64,000 nt of DNA from Bradyrhizobium sp. RP6 (GTDB taxonomy: Bacteria > Pseudomonadota > Alphaproteobacteria > Rhizobiales > Xanthobacteraceae), in NCBI RefSeq assembly GCF_003837805.1, contig NZ_RQIT01000012.1, forward strand, positions 62,001-126,000, given 5' to 3'. The notes below the pieces were generated by a model. It worked only from the letters and a program-made list of their open reading frames with translations, was not told the DNA's origin and did no database searches. Position 1 is the first letter of the stretch; each line of letters opens with the position of its first letter. The position numbers and the translations under genes were made by a program. Shown here one piece after another: positions 7,236-15,604 of this stretch.

Positions 7236-8969
7236 ATGCTGAATACCGCGACCAAGTCCGAAGCACCGGGCACCGAGCAGGAACTGACGGATGGCTTTCA
7301 TCTCGTCATCGACGCGCTCAAGCTGAACGGCATCAACACCATCTATAATGTGCCGGGCATCCCGATCACGGATTTGGGCCGCATGGCGCAGGCCGCCGGC
7401 ATTCGCGTGATCTCGTTCCGCCACGAGCAGAACGCCGGTTACGCCGCAGGCATCGCCGGCTATCTCACCAGGAAGCCCGGCGTCTGCCTCACGGTGTCGG
7501 CGCCCGGCTTCCTCAACGGTCTCACCGCGCTCGCGCATGCCACCACCAACTGCTACCCGATGATCCTGGTCTCCGGCTCCTCCGAGCGCGAGATCGTCGA
7601 CCTCCAGCAGGGCGACTACGAGGAGATGGATCAGCTCGCGATTGCCAAGCCGCTGTGCAAGGCGGCCTATCGCGTGCTGCATGCCCAGGACATCGGCATC
7701 GGTTTCGCCCGCGCCATCCGCGCCGCGGTCTCGGGCCGTCCCGGCGGCGTCTATCTGGATCTTCCGGCCAAGCTGTTTGGCCAGGTGATGAATGCCGAGG
7801 CCGGCCGGAAGTCCCTGGTCAAGGTCATCGATGCTGCGCCCGCGCAGATCCCCTCGCCTGCTTCGGTAAAGCGCGCGCTCGACGTGCTCAAGAGCGCGAA
7901 GCGCCCGCTCATCATCCTCGGCAAGGGCGCGGCCTACGCGCAGGCCGATGAGGAGATCAAGACCTTCGTCGAGAAGAGCGGCGTTCCCTTCCTGCCCATG
8001 AGCATGGCCAAGGGCCTCCTCCCCGATACCCATCCGCAGTGCGCCGGCGCGGCCCGCTCGACCGTGCTGAAGGAGTCTGACGTCGTCATGCTGATCGGCG
8101 CGCGGCTGAACTGGCTGCTGTCGCACGGCAAGGGCAAGAGCTGGGGCGAGGCGCCGAAGAAGTTCATCCAGGTCGACATCGAGCCGAAGGAGATGGACTC
8201 CAACGTCGAGATCGTCGCGCCCGTCGTCGGCGACATCGGCTCGGTCGTCTCCGCCTTCAACCAGGCGCTTGCCTCGGGCTGGACCGCCCCGCCCGCCGAC
8301 TGGACCAAGGCCGTCTCGACCAAGCGCGAAGAGAACGTCGCCAAGATGGCGCCGAAGCTCATGAACAACAAATCGCCGATGGACTATCACGGCGCGCTCG
8401 GCGTGCTGAAGAACGTCATCAAGGAGCACCCCGAGGCGATCCTCGTCAACGAGGGCGCCAACACGCTCGACCTCGCCCGCGGCGTCATCGACATGTACCG
8501 CCCGCGCAAGCGTCTCGACGTCGGCACCTGGGGCGTGATGGGCATCGGCATGGGTCAGGCGATCGCAGCCGCGCTCGAGACCAGCCATCCCGTGCTCGCG
8601 GTGGAAGGCGACTCGGCCTTCGGCTTCTCCGGCATGGAGATCGAGACCATCTGCCGCTACAACCTTCCGATCTGCGTCGTCATCTTCAACAATGACGGCA
8701 TCTATCGCGGCACGGACGTGAACAACGCCAACGCCGACCCGGCGACGACGGTGTTCGTCAAGGGCGCGCGCTACGACAAGATGATGGAAGCCTTCGGCGG
8801 CATCGGCGTCAACGCGACCTCGCCCGACGAGCTCAAGCGCGCCGTGAACGAGGCGATGAAGTCCGGCAAGCCGACGCTCATCAACGCGGTGATCGATCCG
8901 GCTGCAGGCTCGGAGAGCGGCCGCATCGGCAATCTCAATCCGCAGAGCGTTTTGCAGAAGAAGAAGTAA
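7236..8969 (+). CDS. oxc: Oxalyl-CoA decarboxylase
   Basis: A 577-residue thiamine diphosphate enzyme, close to the 568 residues of the Oxalobacter enzyme. It converts oxalyl-CoA to formyl-CoA and CO2. The N-terminal pyrimidine-binding domain has the activating glutamate (E64 in RHEQNAGYAAGIAG). The middle domain carries the CoA/ADP-binding region. The C-terminal domain has the ThDP motif starting GDSAFGFSGMEIETIC (about residue 457) and ending with a double Asn (VIFNNDGIYRG). The start at ATG 7236 follows AGGGAGACAAGG; the longer open frame upstream overlaps the end of gntR and is rejected. It is followed after 65 bases by frc. Confidence 0.97.
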   Translation: MLNTATKSEAPGTEQELTDGFHLVIDALKLNGINTIYNVPGIPITDLGRMAQAAGIRVISFRHEQNAGYAAGIAGYLTRKPGVCLTVSAPGFLNGLTALAHATTNCYPMILVSGSSEREIVDLQQGDYEEMDQLAIAKPLCKAAYRVLHAQDIGIGFARAIRAAVSGRPGGVYLDLPAKLFGQVMNAEAGRKSLVKVIDAAPAQIPSPASVKRALDVLKSAKRPLIILGKGAAYAQADEEIKTFVEKSGVPFLPMSMAKGLLPDTHPQCAGAARSTVLKESDVVMLIGARLNWLLSHGKGKSWGEAPKKFIQVDIEPKEMDSNVEIVAPVVGDIGSVVSAFNQALASGWTAPPADWTKAVSTKREENVAKMAPKLMNNKSPMDYHGALGVLKNVIKEHPEAILVNEGANTLDLARGVIDMYRPRKRLDVGTWGVMGIGMGQAIAAALETSHPVLAVEGDSAFGFSGMEIETICRYNLPICVVIFNNDGIYRGTDVNNANADPATTVFVKGARYDKMMEAFGGIGVNATSPDELKRAVNEAMKSGKPTLINAVIDPAAGSESGRIGNLNPQSVLQKKK

Positions 8970-9034
8970 GTCCACCCCTCAACCCAATACTCCCTGCCGG
9001 GTGCAGGGGCAGACAAAGAGTACGGAGCAACACG

Positions 9035-10312
9035 ATGACCAAAGCGCTCACGGGCGTTCGCATTCTCGACTTCACTCACGTCCAGTCCGGACCGACCTGC
9101 ACGCAGCTGCTGGCCTGGTTCGGCGCCGACGTGATCAAGGTGGAGCGTCCGGGCGTGGGTGACATCACCCGCGGCCAGCTGCAGGATATCCCGAACGTGG
9201 ACAGCCTGTATTTCACCATGCTCAACCACAACAAGCGCTCGATCACGCTCGACACCAAGAACCCCAAAGGCAAGGAGGTCCTCACCGAGCTGATCAAGCA
9301 GTGCGACGTGCTGGTCGAGAATTTCGGCCCCGGCGTGCTCGACCGCATGGGCTTCCCCTGGGAGAAGATTCAAGCGATCAACCCGAAGATGATCGTCGCC
9401 TCGATCAAGGGTTTCGGCCCCGGACCGTACGAAGACTGCAAGGTCTACGAGAACGTCGCGCAGTGCACCGGCGGCGCCGCCTCCACCACCGGCTTTCGCG
9501 ACGGCGTGCCGCTCGTCACCGGCGCGCAGATCGGCGATTCCGGCACCGGCCTGCATCTGGCGCTCGGCATCGTCACCGCGCTCTACCAGCGCACCCACAC
9601 CGGCAAAGGCCAGCGCGTCACCGCCGCGATGCAGGACGGCGTGCTCAACCTCTGCCGCGTCAAGCTGCGCGACCAGCAGCGCCTCGCCCACGGCCCGCTC
9701 AAGGAATACAGCCAGTTCGGCGAAGGCGTGCCGTTCGGCGATGCCGTGCCGCGCGCCGGCAACGATTCCGGCGGCGGCCAGCCCGGCCGCATCCTGAAGT
9801 GCAAGGGCTGGGAGACCGATCCCAACGCCTACATCTACTTCATCACCCAGGCTCCGGTCTGGGAGAAGATCTGCGACGTGATCGGCGAACCCTCGTGGAA
9901 GACCGATCCGAACTACGCCAAGCCGGCGGCGCGCCTGCCTCGCCTGAACGAGATCTTCGCCCGCATCGAGCAGTGGACGATGACCAAGACCAAGTTCGAG
10001 GCGATGGAGATCCTCAACAAGGACGACATCCCGTGCGGCCCGATCCTGTCGATGAAGGAGATCGCCGAGGACCAGTCGCTGCGCGCGACCGGCACCGTCG
10101 TCGAGGTCGACCACCCCACCCGCGGCAAGTACGTCTCGGTCGGCAACCCGATCAAGCTGTCGGATTCCCCGAGCGACGTGCAGCGCTCCCCGCTGCTCGG
10201 CGAGCACACCGACGAGATCCTGCGCTCGGTGCTCGGCTTCTCGGATCACCAGGTCGCCGAGATCCACAAGTCCGGCGCGCTCGACCCGCCGCAGAAGCAG
10301 GCCGCGGAGTAA
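9035..10312 (+). CDS. frc: Formyl-CoA:oxalate CoA-transferase
   Basis: A 425-residue class III CoA-transferase (Oxalobacter Frc is 428). It swaps CoA from formyl-CoA to oxalate, giving oxalyl-CoA for Oxc and releasing formate. The catalytic aspartate is D168 in GAQIGDSGTGLHLALG, and Q17 (FTHVQSGPT) matches the conserved active-site glutamine. The mobile glycine loop appears as NDSGGGQPGRIL. Together with oxc it forms a self-sustaining CoA cycle that needs acyl-CoA only for priming. A strong terminator follows. Confidence 0.97.
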   Translation: MTKALTGVRILDFTHVQSGPTCTQLLAWFGADVIKVERPGVGDITRGQLQDIPNVDSLYFTMLNHNKRSITLDTKNPKGKEVLTELIKQCDVLVENFGPGVLDRMGFPWEKIQAINPKMIVASIKGFGPGPYEDCKVYENVAQCTGGAASTTGFRDGVPLVTGAQIGDSGTGLHLALGIVTALYQRTHTGKGQRVTAAMQDGVLNLCRVKLRDQQRLAHGPLKEYSQFGEGVPFGDAVPRAGNDSGGGQPGRILKCKGWETDPNAYIYFITQAPVWEKICDVIGEPSWKTDPNYAKPAARLPRLNEIFARIEQWTMTKTKFEAMEILNKDDIPCGPILSMKEIAEDQSLRATGTVVEVDHPTRGKYVSVGNPIKLSDSPSDVQRSPLLGEHTDEILRSVLGFSDHQVAEIHKSGALDPPQKQAAE

Positions 10313-10335
10313 CCGGGCCAACATTGAACGAGACG

Positions 10336-10365
10336 AAAGGGCCGCCCGAAGGGGCGGCCCTTTTT
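10336..10365 (+). terminator. Rho-independent terminator after frc
   Basis: AAAGGGCCGCCC (10336-10347) pairs with GGGCGGCCCTTT (10352-10363) around GAAG, followed by a T run. It ends the gntR-oxc-frc unit. Confidence 0.92.
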
Positions 10366-10726
10366 GCTTGGGAAGGCGCGCAGCCGCGCGCTCAAAATCA
10401 AAACTGGAAAACAACCCCATGCACAGTAGCCATCCCGTTGGTCCGCAACGATATTTCTGTTTCGACGAAAAAATCCTGACCCGTCGGGCAAAACAGGGGT
10501 ATTATGCCATCGTGGATGTCGTGCCGGGAGTGCACATCGGGCGTTCGCTGCTGCACATCGGAGGGGCTCCCTGACCACACCCCGTTCGCGGAAGGGGCTG
10601 CAGAGGTCTGGAGTCCAAGGGCGATAATCGGACGTCAGCGCGAGGCGCAAGGACGTCAGCTATGGGCCACTTCTAGACATCACCGATGGGTATACAGAAT
10701 CATCGTCCACCCTGGAGAACAGCCAA
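10366..10726. other. Non-coding, decayed stretch at the edge of the accessory island
   Basis: No convincing gene. A 68-codon open frame from 10368 has no ribosome site and no recognisable family. The piece gacccgtcgggcaaaaca near 10480 resembles fragments of an intergenic element common in Bradyrhizobium. The composition here is visibly less GC-biased than in frc. It probably holds the promoter of the next gene and remnants of old insertions. Confidence 0.5.
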
Positions 10727-11947
10727 GTGGCCCGAATAGAAGCCTCCGTATGGATCGTAACGACTTTCATAATCATCTTGGCCGCCACTCCACTACGGGC
10801 TTTAGCAACACCAGAAGCGTCTGCGTGCGGGTACCTCGCTAGTCTAATCGATAAGGCACCGCCAAGGCCGTTGTTTTTGCCCAGCTATCCGACCGTCGAA
10901 TCGGGGCCTCTCCATGGTGCCGCCTACCTCTATGACAACGCGGTAGCCGCCATCGCATTGGTCGGTTGCGGCGAGCGAGACAAAGCGTCTCGAATTGGCT
11001 CGGCGATTCTCTGGGCCATCGATAACGACCGCACCTGGCACGACGGGCGGCCCCGGAACGCATACGCCGCGGGTGTGGTGGCGAGTGACTCCGCCAAACT
11101 GGCGGGTTGGTGGGACAATACTCGGAACAAATGGTTAGAGGATCGATATCAGGTGGGCAGCGATGTTGGTAACATGGCATGGGCCATGTTGGCGTTGCTG
11201 TCGATTGATGATGTGAACACCGGCTCCCCGTTCCGCGATGGTGCAGCGCGGCTTGGCGCTTGGGTCGCGCAATGGGCCGATACGCGCGGTACTGGCGGTT
11301 TCACGGGTGGTACGTTTGGGCACGAACCGATGCCGGAAGTGCGGACGTGGAAATCGACTGAACATAATACTGACCTCGCCGCGGCGTTTGGCCTGCTTGC
11401 GATCCGTACAGGCGACTCGCGTTGGCGCGATAAGGCAACGGATGCCGAGTACTTTGTAAATACGATGTGGAATCCGGGGTGCGCCTGTTTCGCCGCAGGG
11501 ACCGCTGAAGATGGTGTCACGCATAATCCGATTTTGGCTCTGGATGCCCAGATCTGGCCGCTAACAGCGCTTCACGGAGCGGCTCGCAAATTTGCATCGG
11601 CAATGACGACCGCCGAACAGCGAATGAGTGTCGGCGGAGGCTTTTCTTACGGTGAAGACCGGGACGGTGTGTGGACCGAAGGTACGGGCCAAATGGCTCT
11701 CTTGATGAAATTGCTCGGTAAGACCGAGAGAGCAGAATCGTTGATCGCTGTCATCGAATCCCAGAGGTCGCCCGATGGTGGGCTCTACGCCACGACTGTC
11801 CGCGCGTTACCGACGGGGTTCGTGTTGGACACCGACCCGACCAAGCCGCGAAACTATTTCCGATTGTCACATCTTGGCGCAGCTTCGTGGGCTGCCCTCG
11901 CGGAACGTGGGTTCAATCCCTTTACGATGACAAAAGGACTTCCCTAG
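10727..11947 (+). CDS. Exported protein of unknown function, possible six-hairpin (alpha/alpha barrel) enzyme
   Basis: 406 residues starting at GTG 10727, with GGAG about 11 bases upstream. An N-terminal hydrophobic segment (IVTTFIIILAATPLRALA) looks like a signal peptide. The remainder shows repeated helix-rich blocks (NMAWAMLALLSIDD, LAAAFGLLAIRTGDSRWRDKATDAEYF, EGTGQMALLMKLLGKTERAESLIAVI) with many Trp and Asp residues, as in six-hairpin glycosidase or terpene-cyclase-like toroids. I cannot assign a substrate. Codon use is less GC3-biased than in the flanking oxalate genes, suggesting acquisition. It is followed by two broken genes. Confidence 0.65.
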   Translation: MARIEASVWIVTTFIIILAATPLRALATPEASACGYLASLIDKAPPRPLFLPSYPTVESGPLHGAAYLYDNAVAAIALVGCGERDKASRIGSAILWAIDNDRTWHDGRPRNAYAAGVVASDSAKLAGWWDNTRNKWLEDRYQVGSDVGNMAWAMLALLSIDDVNTGSPFRDGAARLGAWVAQWADTRGTGGFTGGTFGHEPMPEVRTWKSTEHNTDLAAAFGLLAIRTGDSRWRDKATDAEYFVNTMWNPGCACFAAGTAEDGVTHNPILALDAQIWPLTALHGAARKFASAMTTAEQRMSVGGGFSYGEDRDGVWTEGTGQMALLMKLLGKTERAESLIAVIESQRSPDGGLYATTVRALPTGFVLDTDPTKPRNYFRLSHLGAASWAALAERGFNPFTMTKGLP

Positions 11948-12219
11948 CTGAGCCGCAGTGCTTCCCGTCTCGGCCGTTTCGGTCTGCCTTAATTTCGAAG
12001 TGTCCGCTTCGGGTCACGAGCGCCGGTTGGAGGGTCGGCCAGGTACGTCCGGTGTGCCTCAAGGAGCCGGCAGCCCGAACTTCGCATTCGGGCCAGAAGC
12101 CGCCATCGACCGTTGTTTCCATTAGATGACGTCGGAGCCAGGTGACTGCTATGGGGAAATGCTGCAATTCAACTATAGCGAGTGTCCCTTTCTTAACCCG
12201 CGGGCATCACATTTGCCGG
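11948..12219. other. Intergenic stretch without visible genes
   Basis: No open frame with a ribosome site and no terminator hairpin with a T run. The sequence is of mixed composition and seems to be degraded repeat material. Confidence 0.4.
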
Positions 12220-13290
12220 ATGATCGTGATTGTCGCAGTTCGGTCCAGCCTCAAGCAAGCGATTGGTTCTTTTCTGCTTTCGCTTGCTGTCGTACTACCG
12301 CCCAGCCCAGCCCACACGCAGGGCTTCGATCTCGACAAGTGGAATCGGGGCTTCTCTCTCGCGGCCTCCGTCAAGAACGCTGCCATTTTGGTGAGATCCA
12401 GCAAGGCAGACAATATGGAGCTCCTCCTGGTTGATTTCGATTCCGGGAAACGGACCAAGCTCAGGAGCAAAGGATCGCACCTCCTGTCCCCATATCTATC
12501 GCCGGATGGCGCGCGACTACTTCTCTCTCGAGAACTTCCAGGTCGTAGCGGAACCGCGTTGGTATCGTGTGACACCGGCAAACTCACTTGCCACGTCGTT
12601 CTTAGAAGCGCCGGGTCGATCCACTCCGCAATCCAGCTTTCCGGAGGCCGGATTCTCTATGTTTCGAGTCCGTTCGTGAAGGGAGGCGATGGGCGTGTCA
12701 GGTTGAGCCGCAACGATATCTGGATATTTGAGCCCGCAACGGGACCTCGGCAACTCACAGACTTCAGATTGTACGAGCTGGATTCGTTGGCCGTAGGACA
12801 GAATGAGATCTATTTTTCGGCTTATGGACCACCGCGTGACCGGCCGGTCATCCCGAAACTCGACTGGCGTGCTAATCAACAGAGCAGCATTTTCCGGCTT
12901 CCATAGGATCCCGAGAAGGCAACGATAGATCCACCGTCCCGCACATTGGAGCCGCTATTCCTGTCAGCAGGTATAGCCAATTATCCGGCGGCATCGATGG
13001 ACGGTTTGCTGGTCGCATTTCTCAGAACGAGGACCAGTTCTAACCATTATCACTACGACCTCGTGATCGCCGACACGAACAGCAAGAGCGAGCAGCTGAT
13101 CGAGACCCCGGGTTTGGGGGCCTCTCGACCGGTCATCATCGATCACGACGTCTATGCCAGCATCATCTTGAAAGATCGGACACTCATCCAAGTCTGTCGC
13201 CAAGGTGAGCGCTCGATGAAGACGCTCGCCGATATCGGCGATGCTTCGATTGCCACCACCGAGGCAGTTGAAGTAGATATCGATCCGTAG
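12220..13290 (+). pseudogene. TolB/WD40-like exported beta-propeller protein interrupted by an in-frame amber codon
   Basis: Two open stretches in the same frame are separated only by TAG at 12904-12906. The first (from ATG 12220; the frame is open to 12142) has a signal-like segment AIGSFLLSLAVVLPPSPAHTQG and PD40-type blades such as SPYLSPDGARLLLSRELPG and NDIWIFEPATGPRQLTDF. After the TAG the same frame continues with another blade, ANYPAASMDGLLVAFLRTRTSS, and ends at 13290. The joined product would be about 356 residues and resembles periplasmic TolB-like propellers with unknown partners. It is either a recent nonsense mutation, a sequencing error or, less likely, readthrough. The island context favours decay. 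Confidence 0.7.
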
Positions 13291-13311
13291 CTCGGCTATA
13301 GGAGCTTACCC

Positions 13312-13627
13312 ATGCTAGCGATTGTCGTCCTGTGGCTGGTGCTCCGCCTCTGTGGCCGCTTGGGGGAGTCTGCATTTCGCCCTGCGTGATCCACGCTCCA
13401 CATCTTGGATGAAAGTCGCCTTCGCCGGGTCACTGTTGGTCTTGACAGGAACAGAACCACTTTGGCTTCAGAGCGATGTCATCGGGGAGGATTTTGTGGC
13501 TCATTCCCTACTATTCTCCTTTTGGGCTCTGACCTTCTTTGCTGTCCCTCTCTGCTTTGGGTCGATAGTCGGTGCGCTGGTAGGCATGCGCAAGAATCGA
13601 CAGCGATTATCAGAGCGGTCATCCTGA
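13312..13627 (+). pseudogene. Small membrane protein split by an apparent frameshift
   Basis: An ATG at 13312 with GGAG 9 bases upstream starts MLAIVVLWLVLRLCGRLG, a clear membrane helix, but the frame stops at 13387. The neighbouring frame (open from 13322) then carries WGSLHFALRDPRSTSWMKV, a helix VAFAGSLLVLTG and another helix FWALTFFAVPLCFGSIVGALVG ending at 13627. Joining the frames near 13360 would give a roughly 104-residue, three-helix protein. It is 21 bases after the broken propeller gene, probably once in an operon with it. Confidence 0.5.
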
Positions 13628-13741
13628 TAGGCTCCGGGCGGCGAGCCTCAGGTCAGCTTCGGGACACAAGCGGACGCCCCGGGACTAGTACAACCGATCC
13701 GATTACGGTGACAGAGCTGGACTGTCACGGTAGTTCGAGCC

Positions 13742-14716
13742 TCAGCGATCTCCCGTCGCCAACTGCTCACGGAAATACTTCACGACCGCCGCATTGAACT
13801 CGCCGTGAAATCCGGCCCGGTCGAACCCTGCGGGCGCGTCGGTGCAGATGCGTGGGACGGCCGCTGCCAGCTCCGGCGAGCACGGAGCCAGGAACGCATA
13901 ATGGCCGGCCGGCACGACATGAACATCGGGCTTGCCCGGCAGGCCGTCGGCGACGCGCGCGTTGCCGGAACCGTCGCCGACGCCAGGACCGCCGAACTGC
14001 GACCGCCAGAACTGGAAAGGCACCTTGACGGCGGCGAGGTTCTCCCGGGTCAGGACGGTCGGCGGAGGGTCGACGATCACAGCGGTGCGGATACGCGCAT
14101 CCGCTATCGGGGCAGGCGGCGTCTCGCCATTGTGAAGCTGTGCGCAGGCGCCGGTCGTCTCCCTGCAGAGGCTGGCGACACGTGCGAAATCCATCTTGGT
14201 ACCCATCAGCACGAGCCCGGTAGAGCCACCGAGCGAGAAGCCGAAGAAGCCGACCTTGGCGGGATCGATCGCCGCCCTGTCCTTCCAATTGTTCAGCATG
14301 AAATCAAGCAACCGAACAATGTCCGCCGGACGCGATCCCCACACAGACAGCGTGTCACGCCGCGAGGAGTCACTGTACGTGTCGCCTGGGTGATTGATCG
14401 CCGCAACGATGAAGCCGGCATCGGCCAGCGCCTCCACTGTGTCATGATGTTGGCCGAACCATCCGCCACGGCCGTGCGAGAAGATCACCAACGGCAGCTT
14501 CGTGCCAGTGACGGGACAATCCTTGGAGCCTTGCAAGTTGAAATCGGCACCGACCGAAAGACGGCCCAGCGCCACATGCGTCGGCTCCGCCGCGCACGGA
14601 TACCAGATCGCACCCGACAGCGACGGATCGGCGTCGAGCAGCTGAATGCCCGCAGCCTCGGCCGACGGGCCAAGGCAGCAGAGCGCGATAGCGAAAGCCC
14701 AAAGCGTGCTGCGCAA
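13742..14716 (-). CDS. Exported alpha/beta hydrolase (dienelactone hydrolase / PAF-acetylhydrolase-like)
   Basis: 324 residues with a signal peptide (MRSTLWAFAIALCCLGPSAEAAG). The hydrolase core shows the oxyanion-side strand LPLVIFSHGRGGWFGQHHDTVEALADAGF written here in parts (VIFSHGRGG, DAGFIVAAINHPGD). The nucleophile elbow is GFSLGG with S161, and a late His sits in VPAGHYAFL. The protein is probably a periplasmic esterase or acylhydrolase. It is convergent with the decayed island on its left and diverges from the gene at 14848. Substrate unknown. Confidence 0.85.
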   Translation of the reverse strand: MRSTLWAFAIALCCLGPSAEAAGIQLLDADPSLSGAIWYPCAAEPTHVALGRLSVGADFNLQGSKDCPVTGTKLPLVIFSHGRGGWFGQHHDTVEALADAGFIVAAINHPGDTYSDSSRRDTLSVWGSRPADIVRLLDFMLNNWKDRAAIDPAKVGFFGFSLGGSTGLVLMGTKMDFARVASLCRETTGACAQLHNGETPPAPIADARIRTAVIVDPPPTVLTRENLAAVKVPFQFWRSQFGGPGVGDGSGNARVADGLPGKPDVHVVPAGHYAFLAPCSPELAAAVPRICTDAPAGFDRAGFHGEFNAAVVKYFREQLATGDR

Positions 14717-14847
14717 CGGAAGTTCCCCTGATTTCCCGCAGGAGTTGAACGAGAAACGGTAGCGGAATTGTGGCTCAGCTCGTCAAGCAGGCACACCTTG
14801 CCGCCGCCGTTGGCGTTGAGGCAAAGTGTCCGAAAAGGGAGGTCAGC

Positions 14848-15537
14848 ATGGCACTGCTCGGCAAGGCCGCCGTCGCGATGTGGTGGAGCGTCCGCCCCGA
14901 GCATCGCGCGGAGTTCGGCGATTGGCACTCGCACGAGCATTTTCCGGAACGGATGAGCATTCCCGGCTTTCGGCGGGGATCGCGCTGGAGCAGCACGACG
15001 GATGCCGAAAGCTTCTTCGTGCTCTACGAGCTCGAGCAATATGAGGTGCTCACGTCGAAGGGATATCTCGACCGGCTCAACGCGCCGACGCCGTGGTCCA
15101 GGAAGATGATGCCGCATCATCTCGGCATGGTCCGCAGCCAGTGCCGGATCGTGGCGAGCTTTGGTGGTGGCGTTGCGACTTCGCTTGCCACCATCAGGCT
15201 GTCGCCGGACATCGGCCGGGAGGCGGAGTTGCAGGCGCACCTTTCGGACACGCTCGCCGCATTGGCACAGCAGCCGGGACTGACAGGCGCCCACCTCCTG
15301 CTCACCGACACGCCTCGCACCAGCGCGCCCACGACCGAGCAACAGATCCGCGGCAAGGACGGTGCCGCCGACTGGATCGTGCTGCTGTCCGGTTATGATT
15401 GCGACGTGGTCGAACGCGCGGTTGGCGACCAGCTCTCAACCGGGGTGCTCTGCGCCGCGGGCGCTCAGAATCATCCGACGGTCGGCCGCTACGGGCTGGC
15501 GTTCACGATGACGCCGCAGGACATGGCGGCGATTTGA
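14848..15537 (+). CDS. Conserved protein of unknown function, EthD-like ferredoxin fold suspected
   Basis: 229 residues from ATG 14848, preceded by GGGAGGT at a good distance; the frame is open earlier but has no ribosome site. The N-terminal half has the pattern WWSVRPEHRAEFGDWHSHEHFPERM followed in parts by SIPGFRRGSRW and FFVLYELEQYEVLTS. This resembles the His-containing dimeric alpha/beta-barrel (EthD/DUF4286-like) proteins. The second half may be a diverged repeat of the same fold. No catalytic function can be assigned. Divergent from the alpha/beta hydrolase and convergent with the octaheme cytochrome. Confidence 0.7.
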   Translation: MALLGKAAVAMWWSVRPEHRAEFGDWHSHEHFPERMSIPGFRRGSRWSSTTDAESFFVLYELEQYEVLTSKGYLDRLNAPTPWSRKMMPHHLGMVRSQCRIVASFGGGVATSLATIRLSPDIGREAELQAHLSDTLAALAQQPGLTGAHLLLTDTPRTSAPTTEQQIRGKDGAADWIVLLSGYDCDVVERAVGDQLSTGVLCAAGAQNHPTVGRYGLAFTMTPQDMAAI

Positions 15538-15604
15538 ACGATCGAAGCAGGGCCGTCCGGCCTGGCGAAAACCGCCAGCACGTGCGGGCCGCTTCCTGGC
15601 TCAG

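Noticed and set aside
7179..8975. 598-codon open frame antisense to oxc
   Set aside because: Shadow frame of a GC3-rich gene: the product is rich in Arg/Asp/His/Val without recognisable domains, while oxc on the other strand has all its motifs.
8771..10420. 549-codon open frame antisense to frc
   Set aside because: Same artefact; it runs through frc, the terminator and part of the island, with no ribosome site.
10368..10574. 68-codon open frame after the frc terminator
   Set aside because: Starts inside the downstream flank of the terminator, no ribosome site, no family; part lies in repeat-like DNA.
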